From contig NZ_BMYP01000024.1 of assembly GCF_014652335.1 (NCBI RefSeq), forward strand, positions 1-52,133: 52,133 nt of DNA, written 5' to 3'. The position numbers and the translations under genes are program-made. This document shows, piece after piece, positions 27,807-42,124 of the stretch (positions are counted from its first letter, which is position 1; every line of letters begins with the position of its first letter). The stretch comes from Vogesella fluminis. GTDB taxonomy: Bacteria; Pseudomonadota; Gammaproteobacteria; Burkholderiales; Chromobacteriaceae. The notes under the pieces are model-generated. The model worked only from the letters and a program-made list of their open reading frames with translations, did no database searches and was not told the DNA's origin.

Positions 27807-28286
27807 TTACTTGAACAGCGCGGCGTTGGCGTCGATGGCGGCCAGTGCGCACTGCTCGTCGAGGTGGCCGCCGGGGGCGCCGCCGATGCCGATGGCGCCG
27901 ATCACCTCGTTACCGGCCTTCAGCGGCACGCCACCACCCAGCAGCAGGAAGCCGGGGATGTCGGTGAGGTTGGCCGCGCCCGGATTCTTCTGCGCGTTTT
28001 CCATCATCGCCTGGGTCGGCGCCTTGGCGGAGGCGGAGGTGAACGCCTTGGCACGGCTGGCCTCGATGGTGTGCGGGCCGGCATTGTCGGCGCGGGCGAA
28101 GGCTTTCAGGTTGCCGGCGCGGTCGACCACGCTCACCGCCACGTTCCAGCCCTTGGCCTGGCACTGCGCCACCGCGTCGCTGGCCAGTTTCTGCGCGTCG
28201 GCCAGCGCGATATTGCGTTCGGTCACCGGGGCGGCATGGGCGGCGCTGGCAGCGAGCAGGGTAACGGCGATGAGGGTACGGATCAT
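27807..28286 (-). CDS. Secreted GlcG/HbpS-like (DUF336) protein
   Basis: The product has 159 residues. A signal peptide of about 18 residues (LIAVTLLAASAAHA then AP) places it in the periplasm. The body fits the GlcG/HbpS family (haem-degrading HbpS and relatives): ADAQKLASDAVAQCQAKGWN, VAVSVVDRAGNLKAFARADNA, and the GGGVPLKAGNEVIGAIGIGGAPGG end, read in parts. Some members bind haem; no ligand can be assigned here. ATG 28286 is chosen because GGAG lies 7 bases upstream; a TTG two codons earlier is less likely. Its upstream region carries the same 16-base palindrome as the two-component operon. Confidence 0.82.
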   Translation of the reverse strand: MIRTLIAVTLLAASAAHAAPVTERNIALADAQKLASDAVAQCQAKGWNVAVSVVDRAGNLKAFARADNAGPHTIEASRAKAFTSASAKAPTQAMMENAQKNPGAANLTDIPGFLLLGGGVPLKAGNEVIGAIGIGGAPGGHLDEQCALAAIDANAALFK

Positions 28287-28377
28287 GATCAAGCTCCTGT
28301 GCGGAATGAGTGGGGACGACAGGATCAGCTTAGCTGTTGCACCGCCGGCGCGATATTCGGTCGATTACGCGCCTCCC

Positions 28378-28393
28378 TCCGTAGCAGTACGGA
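28378..28393. promoter_or_regulatory. Operator-like palindrome upstream of the GlcG-like gene
   Basis: TCCGTA-GCAG-TACGGA, about 92 bases upstream of the GlcG-like ATG. The half sites are identical to those at 30565-30580, upstream of the sensor kinase gene. It may be a binding site for the response regulator encoded at 28485-29102. Confidence 0.45.
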
Positions 28394-28484
28394 GCCGGAG
28401 GCTGGCCGCGGCACGAGCGGCGGGCGCGGGCCGGGCTGCCCGGCGCGCTTGGTGCCGGAGTGCGGCGCCTTGCCGGCGCGACGC

Positions 28485-29102
28485 TCAGCGCTGCGGCAGC
28501 AGCAGCAGGTAGTGGCGGATCAGCTGCGCCAGGGTGTCGACCTCCAGCTTGGCGAACACGTTGGCGCGATAGGTTTCCACCGTGCGCGGCGACAGCGCCA
28601 GCTCGCGCGCGATCTCCTTGTTGGTCATGCCGTCGGCGATGCGCTGCAGCACGTCCAGCTCGCGCCCGGACAGCCGTTGCAGCCGCTGCTGCGCGGCGAG
28701 GCTGGCGGCCTGCTTGTCGCGGCGGGCGATGTGCTGGCGCACCGCTTTTTGCACGCTGTCGAGGAACACGTCGTCGTCGACCGGTTTCTGCAGGAATTCC
28801 TCGGCGCCGTTCTTGAACGCGCGGCGACAGAGGTCGACGTTGCCGTGGCCGGTGAGCATGATCACCGGCAGATCGCTGCCGGCGGCGAGGGTGTCGAGCA
28901 CGTCCAGCCCGCTGATGCCGGGCATGCGGATGTCCAGCACCACGCAGCCGATGCCGTGGCGGTCGTGCTGCGCCAGGAACTGCTGCGGGCTGGCAAAGCC
29001 CTCGGCGCGCAGGCCGACGCTTTTCAGCAGCAGCGCCAGTGCCTCGCGCACCGCGTCGTCGTCGTCGACCAGGTAGATCAGCGGGGAGTGGTGCTGGTTC
29101 AT
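28485..29102 (-). CDS. FixJ/NarL-type response regulator
   Basis: The product has 205 residues. The receiver domain (about 5-120) has the acidic cluster VDDDD, the phosphoacceptor Asp57 in VVLDIRMPG, the threonine of MLTGHG and the lysine of LQKPVDDD. The C-terminal LuxR-type helix-turn-helix (about 140-200) reads LSGRELDVLQRIADGMTNKEIA then LALSPRTVETYRANVFAKL. This is the FixJ/StyR/TodT layout. The ATG overlaps the stop of the kinase gene (ATGA), so the two are translated together. A longer open frame upstream of this ATG lies inside the kinase gene and is rejected. Confidence 0.93.
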   Translation of the reverse strand: MNQHHSPLIYLVDDDDAVREALALLLKSVGLRAEGFASPQQFLAQHDRHGIGCVVLDIRMPGISGLDVLDTLAAGSDLPVIMLTGHGNVDLCRRAFKNGAEEFLQKPVDDDVFLDSVQKAVRQHIARRDKQAASLAAQQRLQRLSGRELDVLQRIADGMTNKEIARELALSPRTVETYRANVFAKLEVDTLAQLIRHYLLLLPQR

Positions 29103-30529
29103 GGTGTTTCCTCGTCGGCCAGCGGCAGGCGCAGCGTGAAGCAGGCGCCGCCGGCGGGCAGGTTGGCCGCAGTGAGCTGGCCGTGCAGGCTGTGCGCCAG
29201 GGTCTCGCACAGGCTCAGGCCCAGCCCCATGCCGCCGGGCTTGGTGCTGAAAAAGGGCTGGAACAGCTGCGGCAGGTCGGCCTCGGCGATGCCGGGGCCG
29301 CTGTCGCGGACTTGCAGCCGGTAGCGGCCGGCGTCGATGTCGGCGCGGATCTCGATGCTGCCGGGCTGGCCGGCCAGCGCGTCGACGGCGTTCTGCAGCA
29401 GGTTGTGCACGATCTGCTCCAGTGCCACGCTGTCGGCCAGCGGCCGCCGCCCGGCGCTGGCATCGAGGCAGTGCAGGCGGATGCCCTGTGCCGCCAGCTC
29501 TGCCTGGCGCAGGTCCTGTACCGAGGCCAGCAGCGCGGCGCTGTCGACGCCAGCCAGCGGCTGCGGCGCCTGCTGCGTCACCAGCGCGCGCAGGCGGGTG
29601 ATGATGTCGCCGGCGCGCTTGGCCTGCGCCGCGCTGCTGGCCAGTGCCTGGCGCACCGTGTCGCGCTCGTCGTCGTCGTCCAGCAGCCGCTGGCAGGCGC
29701 GCAGGTTGGCGAGGATGGCGGTCAGCGGCTGGTTCAGCTCGTGTGCCATGCCGGCGGCCATCTCGCCCAGGGTGCTGAGGCGGCTGACGGCGGCCAACCT
29801 TGCCTGTTCCCGCTCGCGCTGTGCCTGTAGCCGCGCCTGGCGGCGGCTGTGCTGCCACGCCAGCAGCAGCGCCAGCGCCGCGCTGACCGCCAGCCAGCTC
29901 AGCCACGGCCACTGCGCGATGCCGTAGCGCTGCTGGCTATGAAAGGTGAACGGCTGCGCGCTGGTCGGCAGCGGCTTGGCTAGCGCCATCGGCCAGCCCC
30001 AGGCCGGCATCGGCTGGTTCAGCAGCACGCTGTTGCCACCGGGCAATTGCAGCTGCACCCGCTGCAGCGTGGCCGGCCACTCGCCGGCCGCCAGCAGGCG
30101 GCGGCTGTCGAGCAGCAGGCTCCAGCCGGACGGCGCCACCAGCCAGTATTGTGCGACCCCGGCGGCCTGGGTCTGGATGCGGCGCTGTTGCCGCGCCCGT
30201 GCCAGCGTGGCGGCCAGTGGCGGCGGTGTGCTGTCGCTGCCCAGCCAGCGTCCGTCCTGCCGCAGGCCCAGCGCCAGCAGCTGCGGCATCGCCGGGCGCA
30301 GGCCGGCCAGCAGTTCCGCCGCGGGTGGCGGCCGTTGCTGCAGCGCGAGGGTGGCCAGTACCGCCTCGTGCTGCACCATCTTCTGGCTGAGCAGACGGTG
30401 GGCGATGCTGCTGTTCTGCTGGAACTGGCTGCGTTGCTGGCTGAAGCCGGCCAGCAGCAGCACGCCGCCGGCGAGCAGGCTCAGCAGCAGCCAGCTGGCG
30501 GGCAGCAGATAGGGGCGCAGGGGTGTCAT
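29099..30529 (-). CDS. Membrane sensor histidine kinase
   Basis: The product has 476 residues: a membrane helix at about 9-30, a periplasmic sensor of about 180 residues without a recognised fold, a second helix at about 211-226, a short coiled region, a HisKA segment with the phosphorylated His263 (AAGMAHELNQPLTAIL), and an ATPase domain with NLLQNAVDAL, DSGPGI, FFSTKPGGMGLGLS. It resembles DctB/FixL-class kinases paired with FixJ-type regulators. The stimulus is unknown. ATG 30529 begins just before the first helix; upstream open sequence has no second start with a ribosome site. Confidence 0.9.
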   Translation of the reverse strand: MTPLRPYLLPASWLLLSLLAGGVLLLAGFSQQRSQFQQNSSIAHRLLSQKMVQHEAVLATLALQQRPPPAAELLAGLRPAMPQLLALGLRQDGRWLGSDSTPPPLAATLARARQQRRIQTQAAGVAQYWLVAPSGWSLLLDSRRLLAAGEWPATLQRVQLQLPGGNSVLLNQPMPAWGWPMALAKPLPTSAQPFTFHSQQRYGIAQWPWLSWLAVSAALALLLAWQHSRRQARLQAQREREQARLAAVSRLSTLGEMAAGMAHELNQPLTAILANLRACQRLLDDDDERDTVRQALASSAAQAKRAGDIITRLRALVTQQAPQPLAGVDSAALLASVQDLRQAELAAQGIRLHCLDASAGRRPLADSVALEQIVHNLLQNAVDALAGQPGSIEIRADIDAGRYRLQVRDSGPGIAEADLPQLFQPFFSTKPGGMGLGLSLCETLAHSLHGQLTAANLPAGGACFTLRLPLADEETP

Positions 30530-30556
30530 GCCGGCATTATGGCATTGCCGCGGGCG

Positions 30557-30588
30557 GGCGGGCTTCCGTAACACTACGGAAGCCCGCC
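30557..30588. promoter_or_regulatory. Strong inverted repeat upstream of the sensor kinase gene
   Basis: GGCGGGCTTCCGTA (30557-30570) and TACGGAAGCCCGCC (30575-30588) are exact reverse complements with an ACAC spacer, about 30-60 bases upstream of the kinase start. The inner 16 bases TCCGTA-N4-TACGGA recur at 28378-28393. Autoregulation by the response regulator is a reasonable inference. Confidence 0.5.
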
Positions 30589-30608
30589 TGCCGTACCGCC
30601 ATGAAAAA

Positions 30609-30638
30609 TGCGGCCAACCTTTTATAAGGTTGGCCGCA
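30609..30638. repeat. Inverted pair of the 13-base word, terminator-like
   Basis: TGCGGCCAACCTT (30609-30621) and AAGGTTGGCCGCA (30626-30638) form a 13-bp stem with a TTAT loop, 20 bases beyond the decarboxylase stop. Position and shape fit a terminator for that minus-strand gene. Confidence 0.85.
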
Positions 30639-30658
30639 TCGTTTTCCAGCGTTCGGGA

Positions 30659-32917
30659 TCAGGCTTTCACGCAATCCACGAAGTAGGTCTTCTTGCCGTC
30701 ACGCACCTCGGCGATCAGGCCGTGCACGTCGGTCTCGAAGCCGGGGAAGCCGCGGTTGAACTGCTCGGTGAAGCGCAGGTAGTCGACGATGGTCTTGTTG
30801 AACACCTCGCCCGGGATCAAGAGCGGGATGCCCGGCGGATACGGGGTCAGCAGCACCGCGGTGATGCGGCCTTCCAGCTGGTCCACCGGCACGCGCTCGA
30901 CCTCGCGGTGCGCCATCTTGGCAAACGCGTCCGACGGCTTCATGCCCGGCACCATTTCCGACAGGTAGATCTCGGTGGTCAGGCGCGCCACGTTGTGCTC
31001 GTGGTAGGCGCGGTGGATCTTCAGGCACAGGTCCTTGAGGCCGACGCGCTCGTACTCCGGATGGCTGGCGATGAAGTCCGGCATGCAGCGCCACAGCGGC
31101 TGGTTCTTGTCGAAATCGTCCTTGAACTGTTGCAGCGCCGCCAGCAGCGTGTTCCAGCGGCCCTTGGTGATGCCGATGGTGAACATGATGAAGAAGCTGT
31201 ACAGGCCGGTTTTTTCCACCACCACGCCGTGTTCGGCCAGGTACTTGGTCACCATCGACGCCGGGATGCCCAGCTCTTCGAAGCTGCCGTCCACGTTCAG
31301 GCCCGGGGTCAGGATGGTGGCCTTGATCGGGTCCAGCAGGTTGAAGCCGTCCTCGATGCCGGCAAAGCCGTGCCAGGTTTCGCCGGTTTTCAGCTCCCAG
31401 TCCTGCGGGTCGCAGATGCCGTCTTCCGACAGCTTCTCCGGACCCCACACGCGGAACCACCAGTCCTCGCCGTACTCCTCGTCCACCTTGCGCATCGAGC
31501 GGCGGAATTCCAGCGCCTCGGCCAGCGATTCCTCGACCAGTGCCTGGCCGCCCGGCTGTTCCATCATCGCCGCCGCCACGTCGCAGCTGGCGATGATCGC
31601 GTACTGTGGGCTGGTGGAGGTGTGCATCAGGTAGGCTTCGTTGAAGCTGTGGGTGTCCAGCTGGCGGTTCTGCGGGTCCTGCACCAGGATCTGCGACGCC
31701 TGCGAGATGCCGGCCAGCAGCTTGTGCGTGGATTGCGTCGAGAAAATCATCGACTCCTTGCAGCGCGGGCGGCCTTCGCCGATGGCGTGGAAGTCGCCGT
31801 AGAAGTCGTGGAAGCTGGCGTGCGGCAGCCATGCTTCGTCGAAGTGCAGGGTGTCCACCTCGCCATCCAGAATGCCCTTGATCTCCTCGACGTTGTACAT
31901 GATGCCGTCGTAGGTGGACTGGGTGATGGTCAGGATGCGCGGCTTGGCGTTCGGGTTCTTTTCCAGCGCCTCGCGGGCGAACGGGTTGGCCGCGATCTTG
32001 GCGCGGATCGCGTCCAGCGAGAATTCCGCCTTCGGGATCGGGCCGATGATGCCGTAGTGGTTGCGCGTCGGCATCAGGAACACCGGAATGGCGCCGGTCA
32101 TCATGATCGCGTGCAGGTTGGACTTGTGGCAGTTGCGGTCCACCAGCACGATGTCGCCGGCGGCGACGGTGCTGTGCCATACGATCTTGTTCGAGGTCGA
32201 GGTGCCGTTGGTGACGAAGAAGCAGTGATCGGAGCTGAAAATGCGTGCCGCATTGCGCTCCGACGCCGCCACCGGGCCGGTGTGGTCCAGCAGCTGGCCC
32301 AGCTCTTCCACCGCATTACACACGTCGGCGCGCAGCATGTTTTCGCCGAAGAACTGGTGGAACATCTGGCCGACCGGCGATTTCAGGAAGGCCACGCCGC
32401 CGGAGTGGCCGGGGCAGTGCCAGGAGTAGGAGCCGTCCTGCGCGTAGTTGACCAGTGCGCGGAAGAACGGCGGCGCCAGGGTGTCGAGGTAGCTCTTGGC
32501 CTCGCGAATGATGTGGCGCGCCACGAATTCCGGGGTGTCCTCGTGCATGTGGATGAAACCATGCAGCTCGCGCAGGATGTCGTTGGGGATGTGGCGCGCG
32601 GTGCGCGTCTCGCCGTACAGGTAAACCGGGATGTCCGGGTTGCGGCGGCGGATTTCGGCGACGAAGCCGTACAGGCTGCCCAGTGCCGAGGTGGCATCTT
32701 CGTCGGTCTGGAATTCCTCGTCGTCGATCGACAGGATGAAGCCGGCGGCGCGGCTTTGCTGCTGCGCGAACGAAGTCAGGTCGCCGTAGCTGGTGTAGCC
32801 GATCACGTCCATGCCTTCGGCCTGGATGGCGTTGGCCAGCTCGCGGATGCCGGAGCCGCTGGTGTTCTCGCTACGGAAATCTTCGTCGATGATGACGATC
32901 GGGAAGTGAAAACGCAT
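30659..32917 (-). CDS. Orn/Lys/Arg decarboxylase (fold type I, PLP)
   Basis: The product has 752 residues, the size of large inducible amino-acid decarboxylases. An N-terminal receiver-like wing domain (about 1-130, starting MRFHFPIVIIDEDF) precedes the PLP domain with the phosphate contact TNGTSTSNK, HFDEAWLPHASFH and the PLP lysine Lys399 in STQSTHKLLAG. The C-terminal domain ends with TPYPPGIPLLIPGE, read on to the end. It decarboxylates lysine, arginine or ornithine to a polyamine; the substrate cannot be assigned from motifs alone. No antiporter gene is adjacent, so a stand-alone acid-resistance cassette is not evident. The 537 bases upstream are non-coding. Confidence 0.92.
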   Translation of the reverse strand: MRFHFPIVIIDEDFRSENTSGSGIRELANAIQAEGMDVIGYTSYGDLTSFAQQQSRAAGFILSIDDEEFQTDEDATSALGSLYGFVAEIRRRNPDIPVYLYGETRTARHIPNDILRELHGFIHMHEDTPEFVARHIIREAKSYLDTLAPPFFRALVNYAQDGSYSWHCPGHSGGVAFLKSPVGQMFHQFFGENMLRADVCNAVEELGQLLDHTGPVAASERNAARIFSSDHCFFVTNGTSTSNKIVWHSTVAAGDIVLVDRNCHKSNLHAIMMTGAIPVFLMPTRNHYGIIGPIPKAEFSLDAIRAKIAANPFAREALEKNPNAKPRILTITQSTYDGIMYNVEEIKGILDGEVDTLHFDEAWLPHASFHDFYGDFHAIGEGRPRCKESMIFSTQSTHKLLAGISQASQILVQDPQNRQLDTHSFNEAYLMHTSTSPQYAIIASCDVAAAMMEQPGGQALVEESLAEALEFRRSMRKVDEEYGEDWWFRVWGPEKLSEDGICDPQDWELKTGETWHGFAGIEDGFNLLDPIKATILTPGLNVDGSFEELGIPASMVTKYLAEHGVVVEKTGLYSFFIMFTIGITKGRWNTLLAALQQFKDDFDKNQPLWRCMPDFIASHPEYERVGLKDLCLKIHRAYHEHNVARLTTEIYLSEMVPGMKPSDAFAKMAHREVERVPVDQLEGRITAVLLTPYPPGIPLLIPGEVFNKTIVDYLRFTEQFNRGFPGFETDVHGLIAEVRDGKKTYFVDCVKA

Positions 32918-33454
32918 ACCTGAGTCCTTGTTGCGGTTAACTCGGACACTGCCGTGATGCGCAAGGCGGCTTCAGACGAAGGCTTGGGTTCCCCGCTGCG
33001 GGCAGGGGTGGTCCCGGGCACCTGTAACGCCTGTTACGGCCTTCGCGGCATGGCCGGAAGTGTCACTCGGTGCGCGTTGGGGCACAGTTCTGTACGTACG
33101 ACGTGATGCCGCCGCCCTGGATGGCTGGCCTTGAGGCGCGTGGTTTTTCCGTCTTGCCGCCACGATGGAAATCGGGCGCAAGGCCGGAGCAAAGGGGCGC
33201 TTTGCACCGCGGTCCGCACTGGGCAAAGCCTTGCTTTGCCTTCACGTCTGCCGGCTTAGGGTGTTGTCGTCCGGGTGGCCCCGCAAGGTTGGCCGCAACG
33301 GATAACACCTTCGAATAACCCAAGAAAGCGCGCATTGTAGCGGCAATGGCGGCGCAGATGTTGCACAGCAGTATCGTGCCCCCGCCACCGCCGTCATTTC
33401 GCGGTAATACGGTGCCGGGCAAGGCCGGCCGGGGGGCGGCGGATGATCGCAAAA
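32918..33454 (-). other. Long non-coding region upstream of the decarboxylase gene
   Basis: No convincing gene lies here; the open frames on both strands have no ribosome sites or family features. On the minus strand it would form a long leader. Stems that can be seen include GTAAC-N4-GTTAC (33023-33036) and a GC-rich CCCGC/GCGGG hairpin near 32993-33012. A copy of the 13-base word lies at 33285-33297 on the minus strand. A structured regulatory leader is possible but unproven. Confidence 0.4.
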
Positions 33455-34936
33455 TCAAGGCTTAACCTCATCGTCCGGCGGCGGTTTGTCCGGCCTGGCG
33501 GGCGCGGCCGGGTGTTGTTTTTTTTGCCAGCGGCGACGGTACAGCGTGGCGGCGCGCAGCAGCACCGAGATGCCGGCAAAACCGAGCAGCAGCGCCAGCG
33601 GCAGCGCCGCCAGCCACGGAAACAGCAACAGCAGCAGCGTGAGGCCGAGCAGGGTCAGCGCGATACTGAGGAAGGACGCCGCCTCGCTCTGTTCCACGCT
33701 GCGGGTGCCACGCACTGCGGCGCCGACGGCATCGCCGATGCGCAGCGCCTGGCGTGCGGCGGCGGTGGCGCCGACCACCGCCTGCTGCCGTACCGGCAGC
33801 CGGTGGCGCGCACTGCGTGCGTGTTTCAGCGCCGGACGCAGGTGCTGGCCGCTGAGCACGACCTCGGTAGCGTGGTCCAGGTCGTGCAGGAAGCGGGCTT
33901 CCATCTGCCGCGCCAGCGCCTCGTCCTCGATCGCCAGGTCCAGCTCGCGATTAGCCAGCCAGCTGGAGACATTGAGATTGGTGGAGCCGATGCGCGCCCA
34001 GCGGCTGTCGGCGACCGCGGTCTTGGCGTGGATCATGGTGCCGTCCCACTCGAACACCCGCACCCCGGCGCTGAGCAGCGGCCGGTACAGCGTGCGCGAC
34101 ACGGTGGCGATCCAGCCGATGTCGCTGGCGCGCGGCACCAAGAGGCGCACGTCGACGCCGTCGCGCGCCGCCTGCTGCAAGGCGGTGAGGTAGGTGCTGG
34201 TGCCCATGAAGTAGGCGTCGGTCAGCCACAGCCGCCGCCGCGCAAAGCCGGCGATCAGCAGGTCCAGCCGCATCAGGTTGGCGGTGGCCGGGGTGGTGGC
34301 GATCAGGCGTGCGGCGACATCGCCATGGCTGCCGTGGTCGGTGGCGACGGCCGGCAGCGCGCCGTCGCCGGCGTGCAGCCAGCTGTCGGCAAAGGCGGTG
34401 ACGGCATCGTCCAGCAACGGCCCCTGCAGCCGCAGCCCGGTATCGCGCCAGTCGTTCCAGCGCGAGCTGGCGCACAGCCCACCGATGAAGGCGGTGTGGC
34501 CGTCGACCACAATCAGCTTGCGGTGGTCGCGGCCCAGCAGGCGGAAGCCCTTGCCGAACGAGGGCGGCTGCCATACCCGCACCTCGGCACCGGCCTGCTG
34601 CAGCGGCTTGAAAAAGCCGCGGTAGTGTTCACGCCAGCAGCCCAGCCAGTCGTAGAGCAGGTACACCCTGACGCCTTGCCGCGCCTTGTCCTGCAGCGCG
34701 CCGCGCAGCCGGCGGCCGAAGTCGTCGTCGGCAAACAGGTACATTTCGACCAGGATGCTGTGCTCGGCGCGGGCGATGGCGTCCAGCCAGGCGGCAAAGT
34801 TGGCCGCAGCGTCGAACAGCAGCTCGACGCGGTTGCCGGCCACCAGCGGGGCGCCGGCCGAGCGCGCCAGCGCCTGTTCGGCCAGCTGGCGGAACAGGCT
34901 GGTGGTGGGGGCGGGGCGACCGTCGCGCATGCTCAT
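33455..34936 (-). CDS. Phospholipase D/cardiolipin synthase-like protein
   Basis: The product has 493 residues. Two HKD catalytic motifs are present: His138-x-Lys140-x4-Asp145 (HRKLIVVDGHTAFIGG) and His303-x-Lys305-x4-Asp310 (HAKTAVADSRWARIGSTN). These define the PLD superfamily, and the layout is closest to ClsB-type cardiolipin synthases, which join phosphatidyl groups at the inner membrane. Unlike ClsB, two hydrophobic segments stand near the C-terminus (about residues 425-470), followed by a charged Pro-rich tail, which suggests membrane anchoring. A second ATG two codons in (34930) is equally possible. Confidence 0.88.
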   Translation of the reverse strand: MSMRDGRPAPTTSLFRQLAEQALARSAGAPLVAGNRVELLFDAAANFAAWLDAIARAEHSILVEMYLFADDDFGRRLRGALQDKARQGVRVYLLYDWLGCWREHYRGFFKPLQQAGAEVRVWQPPSFGKGFRLLGRDHRKLIVVDGHTAFIGGLCASSRWNDWRDTGLRLQGPLLDDAVTAFADSWLHAGDGALPAVATDHGSHGDVAARLIATTPATANLMRLDLLIAGFARRRLWLTDAYFMGTSTYLTALQQAARDGVDVRLLVPRASDIGWIATVSRTLYRPLLSAGVRVFEWDGTMIHAKTAVADSRWARIGSTNLNVSSWLANRELDLAIEDEALARQMEARFLHDLDHATEVVLSGQHLRPALKHARSARHRLPVRQQAVVGATAAARQALRIGDAVGAAVRGTRSVEQSEAASFLSIALTLLGLTLLLLLFPWLAALPLALLLGFAGISVLLRAATLYRRRWQKKQHPAAPARPDKPPPDDEVKP

Positions 34937-35128
34937 TGCCTATCCTGTTTTGTATACATTACACAGTAGTTTGTAGGGTGTCCGACGTGGCTTGCGCTGG
35001 TCGTGTTTTTGAATGTTGATGTCTCTTAAACATAAACTTTTGTGGTGTTTGCGTTGTATTTCTTTTGCATAAAAACAAGGCAAGTCATTGATTTTATGTT
35101 GATAATGCGTCGCACAAAAAGCGGTTGC

Positions 35129-35147
35129 AGGTCAGCTATCTTGACCT
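35129..35147 (+). promoter_or_regulatory. Inverted repeat upstream of gltB
   Basis: AGGTCA (35129-35134) and TGACCT (35142-35147) with a 7-base spacer, about 26 bases upstream of the -10 box of gltB. It looks like a regulator binding site. The regulator is unknown. Confidence 0.35.
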
Positions 35148-35172
35148 TAGAATCAATCCATTCGCTACACAT

Positions 35173-35178
35173 TATAAT
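35173..35178 (+). promoter_or_regulatory. -10 box of gltB
   Basis: Consensus TATAAT 12 bases before the gltB start. The -35 region at the right distance (GAATCA) is poor, which suggests activator dependence. The leader would be very short. Confidence 0.45.
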
Positions 35179-35190
35179 CAGGGACCTAGA

Positions 35191-41132
<5,942 letters not shown>

Positions 41133-41147
41133 TCCTAACCAACGCAT

Positions 41148-41179
41148 AAAAAGCCCCGCCAAACAAGGCGGGGTTTTTT
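41148..41179. terminator. Bidirectional terminator after gltD
   Basis: AAAAAGCCCCGCC (41148-41160) and GGCGGGGTTTTTT (41167-41179) form a strong stem with A and T runs on either side. It serves gltBD and could also stop minus-strand transcripts from the polysaccharide cluster. Confidence 0.9.
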
Positions 41180-41296
41180 ATGAGGCAAAAATTGCATTCA
41201 ATACTTGCCTAAGCTCTGTATAGAGAGTGGTTGTAAGTGAAATTTAGTCTTTCAGCATACCTGAAATACTATCTGCAACCAGCCGTGCCTGTCCGA

Positions 41297-42124
41297 TCAG
41301 GCCTTTTTTCTAGGCAATTGTGCCAGACAAGCTTTGTTCAGCATGCGGCGAGTCTGGTCAAACAGCCATCCCCACTTGTTGAAATACTGCACGGCTGAGC
41401 GGATATGGGCTTTCAGCAATTTCCGGTCGGTATACGATGCCTTGGCAAAATGATGGGTCACGGTCATGCCCGGCAGATACAGATTGCCAAACTGCACTGC
41501 ACAGCGACGTGACAGATCGACATCCTCCATATACATGAAGAAATTGTCATCAAAGCCGTTCAACTGTTGCAGCGCCGCGGCGCGGAACAACATGAAGCAG
41601 CCGGATAGCGACGGGGCAAAGAAGGCCTTGTCAAAGTCGGCATGGCGCAGCATGTAGCGCTGCTCCAGCGTCTCCGCCAGCGCGGGCAGGAAACGGCGCA
41701 CAAACAGATTGGCCGGGCTGGGGAGCAGCTTGCACAGCTCCTGCTGCGTGCCATCGGGGTAAACGATGCGCGGCATGAACAAGCTCGCAGCATGTCCACT
41801 CAGCCCGGCTAGATAACAGTCCAGATCCGCGCTGTGAAACTGAATGTCCGGATTGCAAATCAGAAAGTAATCCGCTTGTTCGGCAAAGGCTCGGATAGCC
41901 TGATTATGGCCATGACCATAACCACCATTACGATCAGAGCGAATATAGTGAACCCTGCGCTCCTCCAGCTGATCTGCCCATGCACAGCCACCATTGTCCA
42001 CCAAAACGAGGCCCTGCAGGCTGTGACAGCCAAGCAGTGCATCTATAGTGGGTTTCACATCCTGATACTGATGCTTGTACAGCACGATGGACGCAAAGAG
42101 CTTGGACATTTCAGTACTTTCCAT
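41297..42124 (-). CDS. Glycosyltransferase family 2 protein (rhamnosyltransferase-like)
   Basis: The product has 275 residues from ATG 42124, or 270 from ATG 42109 (MSKLFASIVLYKHQ), which lies just behind the upstream gene's stop with GGAAAG ahead of it; both are possible. The GT-A fold is clear: IVLYKHQ strand, VDNGG, NGGYGHGHNQAIRAF, the ICNPDIQF metal-site region, then GCFMLFRAAAL and the DEDVDLSRR-type MYMEDVDLSRR. These resemble WbbL/RfbF-like rhamnosyltransferases. It is the last gene of the minus-strand polysaccharide cluster and is less AT-rich than its neighbours upstream. Confidence 0.87.
   Translation of the reverse strand: MESTEMSKLFASIVLYKHQYQDVKPTIDALLGCHSLQGLVLVDNGGCAWADQLEERRVHYIRSDRNGGYGHGHNQAIRAFAEQADYFLICNPDIQFHSADLDCYLAGLSGHAASLFMPRIVYPDGTQQELCKLLPSPANLFVRRFLPALAETLEQRYMLRHADFDKAFFAPSLSGCFMLFRAAALQQLNGFDDNFFMYMEDVDLSRRCAVQFGNLYLPGMTVTHHFAKASYTDRKLLKAHIRSAVQYFNKWGWLFDQTRRMLNKACLAQLPRKKA

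Noticed and set aside
29103-29912. N-terminal extension of the response regulator to 475 residues
   Set aside because: The extra part is the out-of-frame reading of the kinase gene. The receiver domain begins at the internal ATG 29102, which overlaps the kinase stop.
30608-32923. A 771-codon open frame on the plus strand
   Set aside because: It is antisense to the well-supported decarboxylase gene, has the same biased composition as other shadows, and lacks a ribosome site.
33063-33458. 131-codon open frame on the minus strand upstream of the decarboxylase
   Set aside because: No ribosome site, no family likeness and a biased composition; better read as non-coding leader or spacer.
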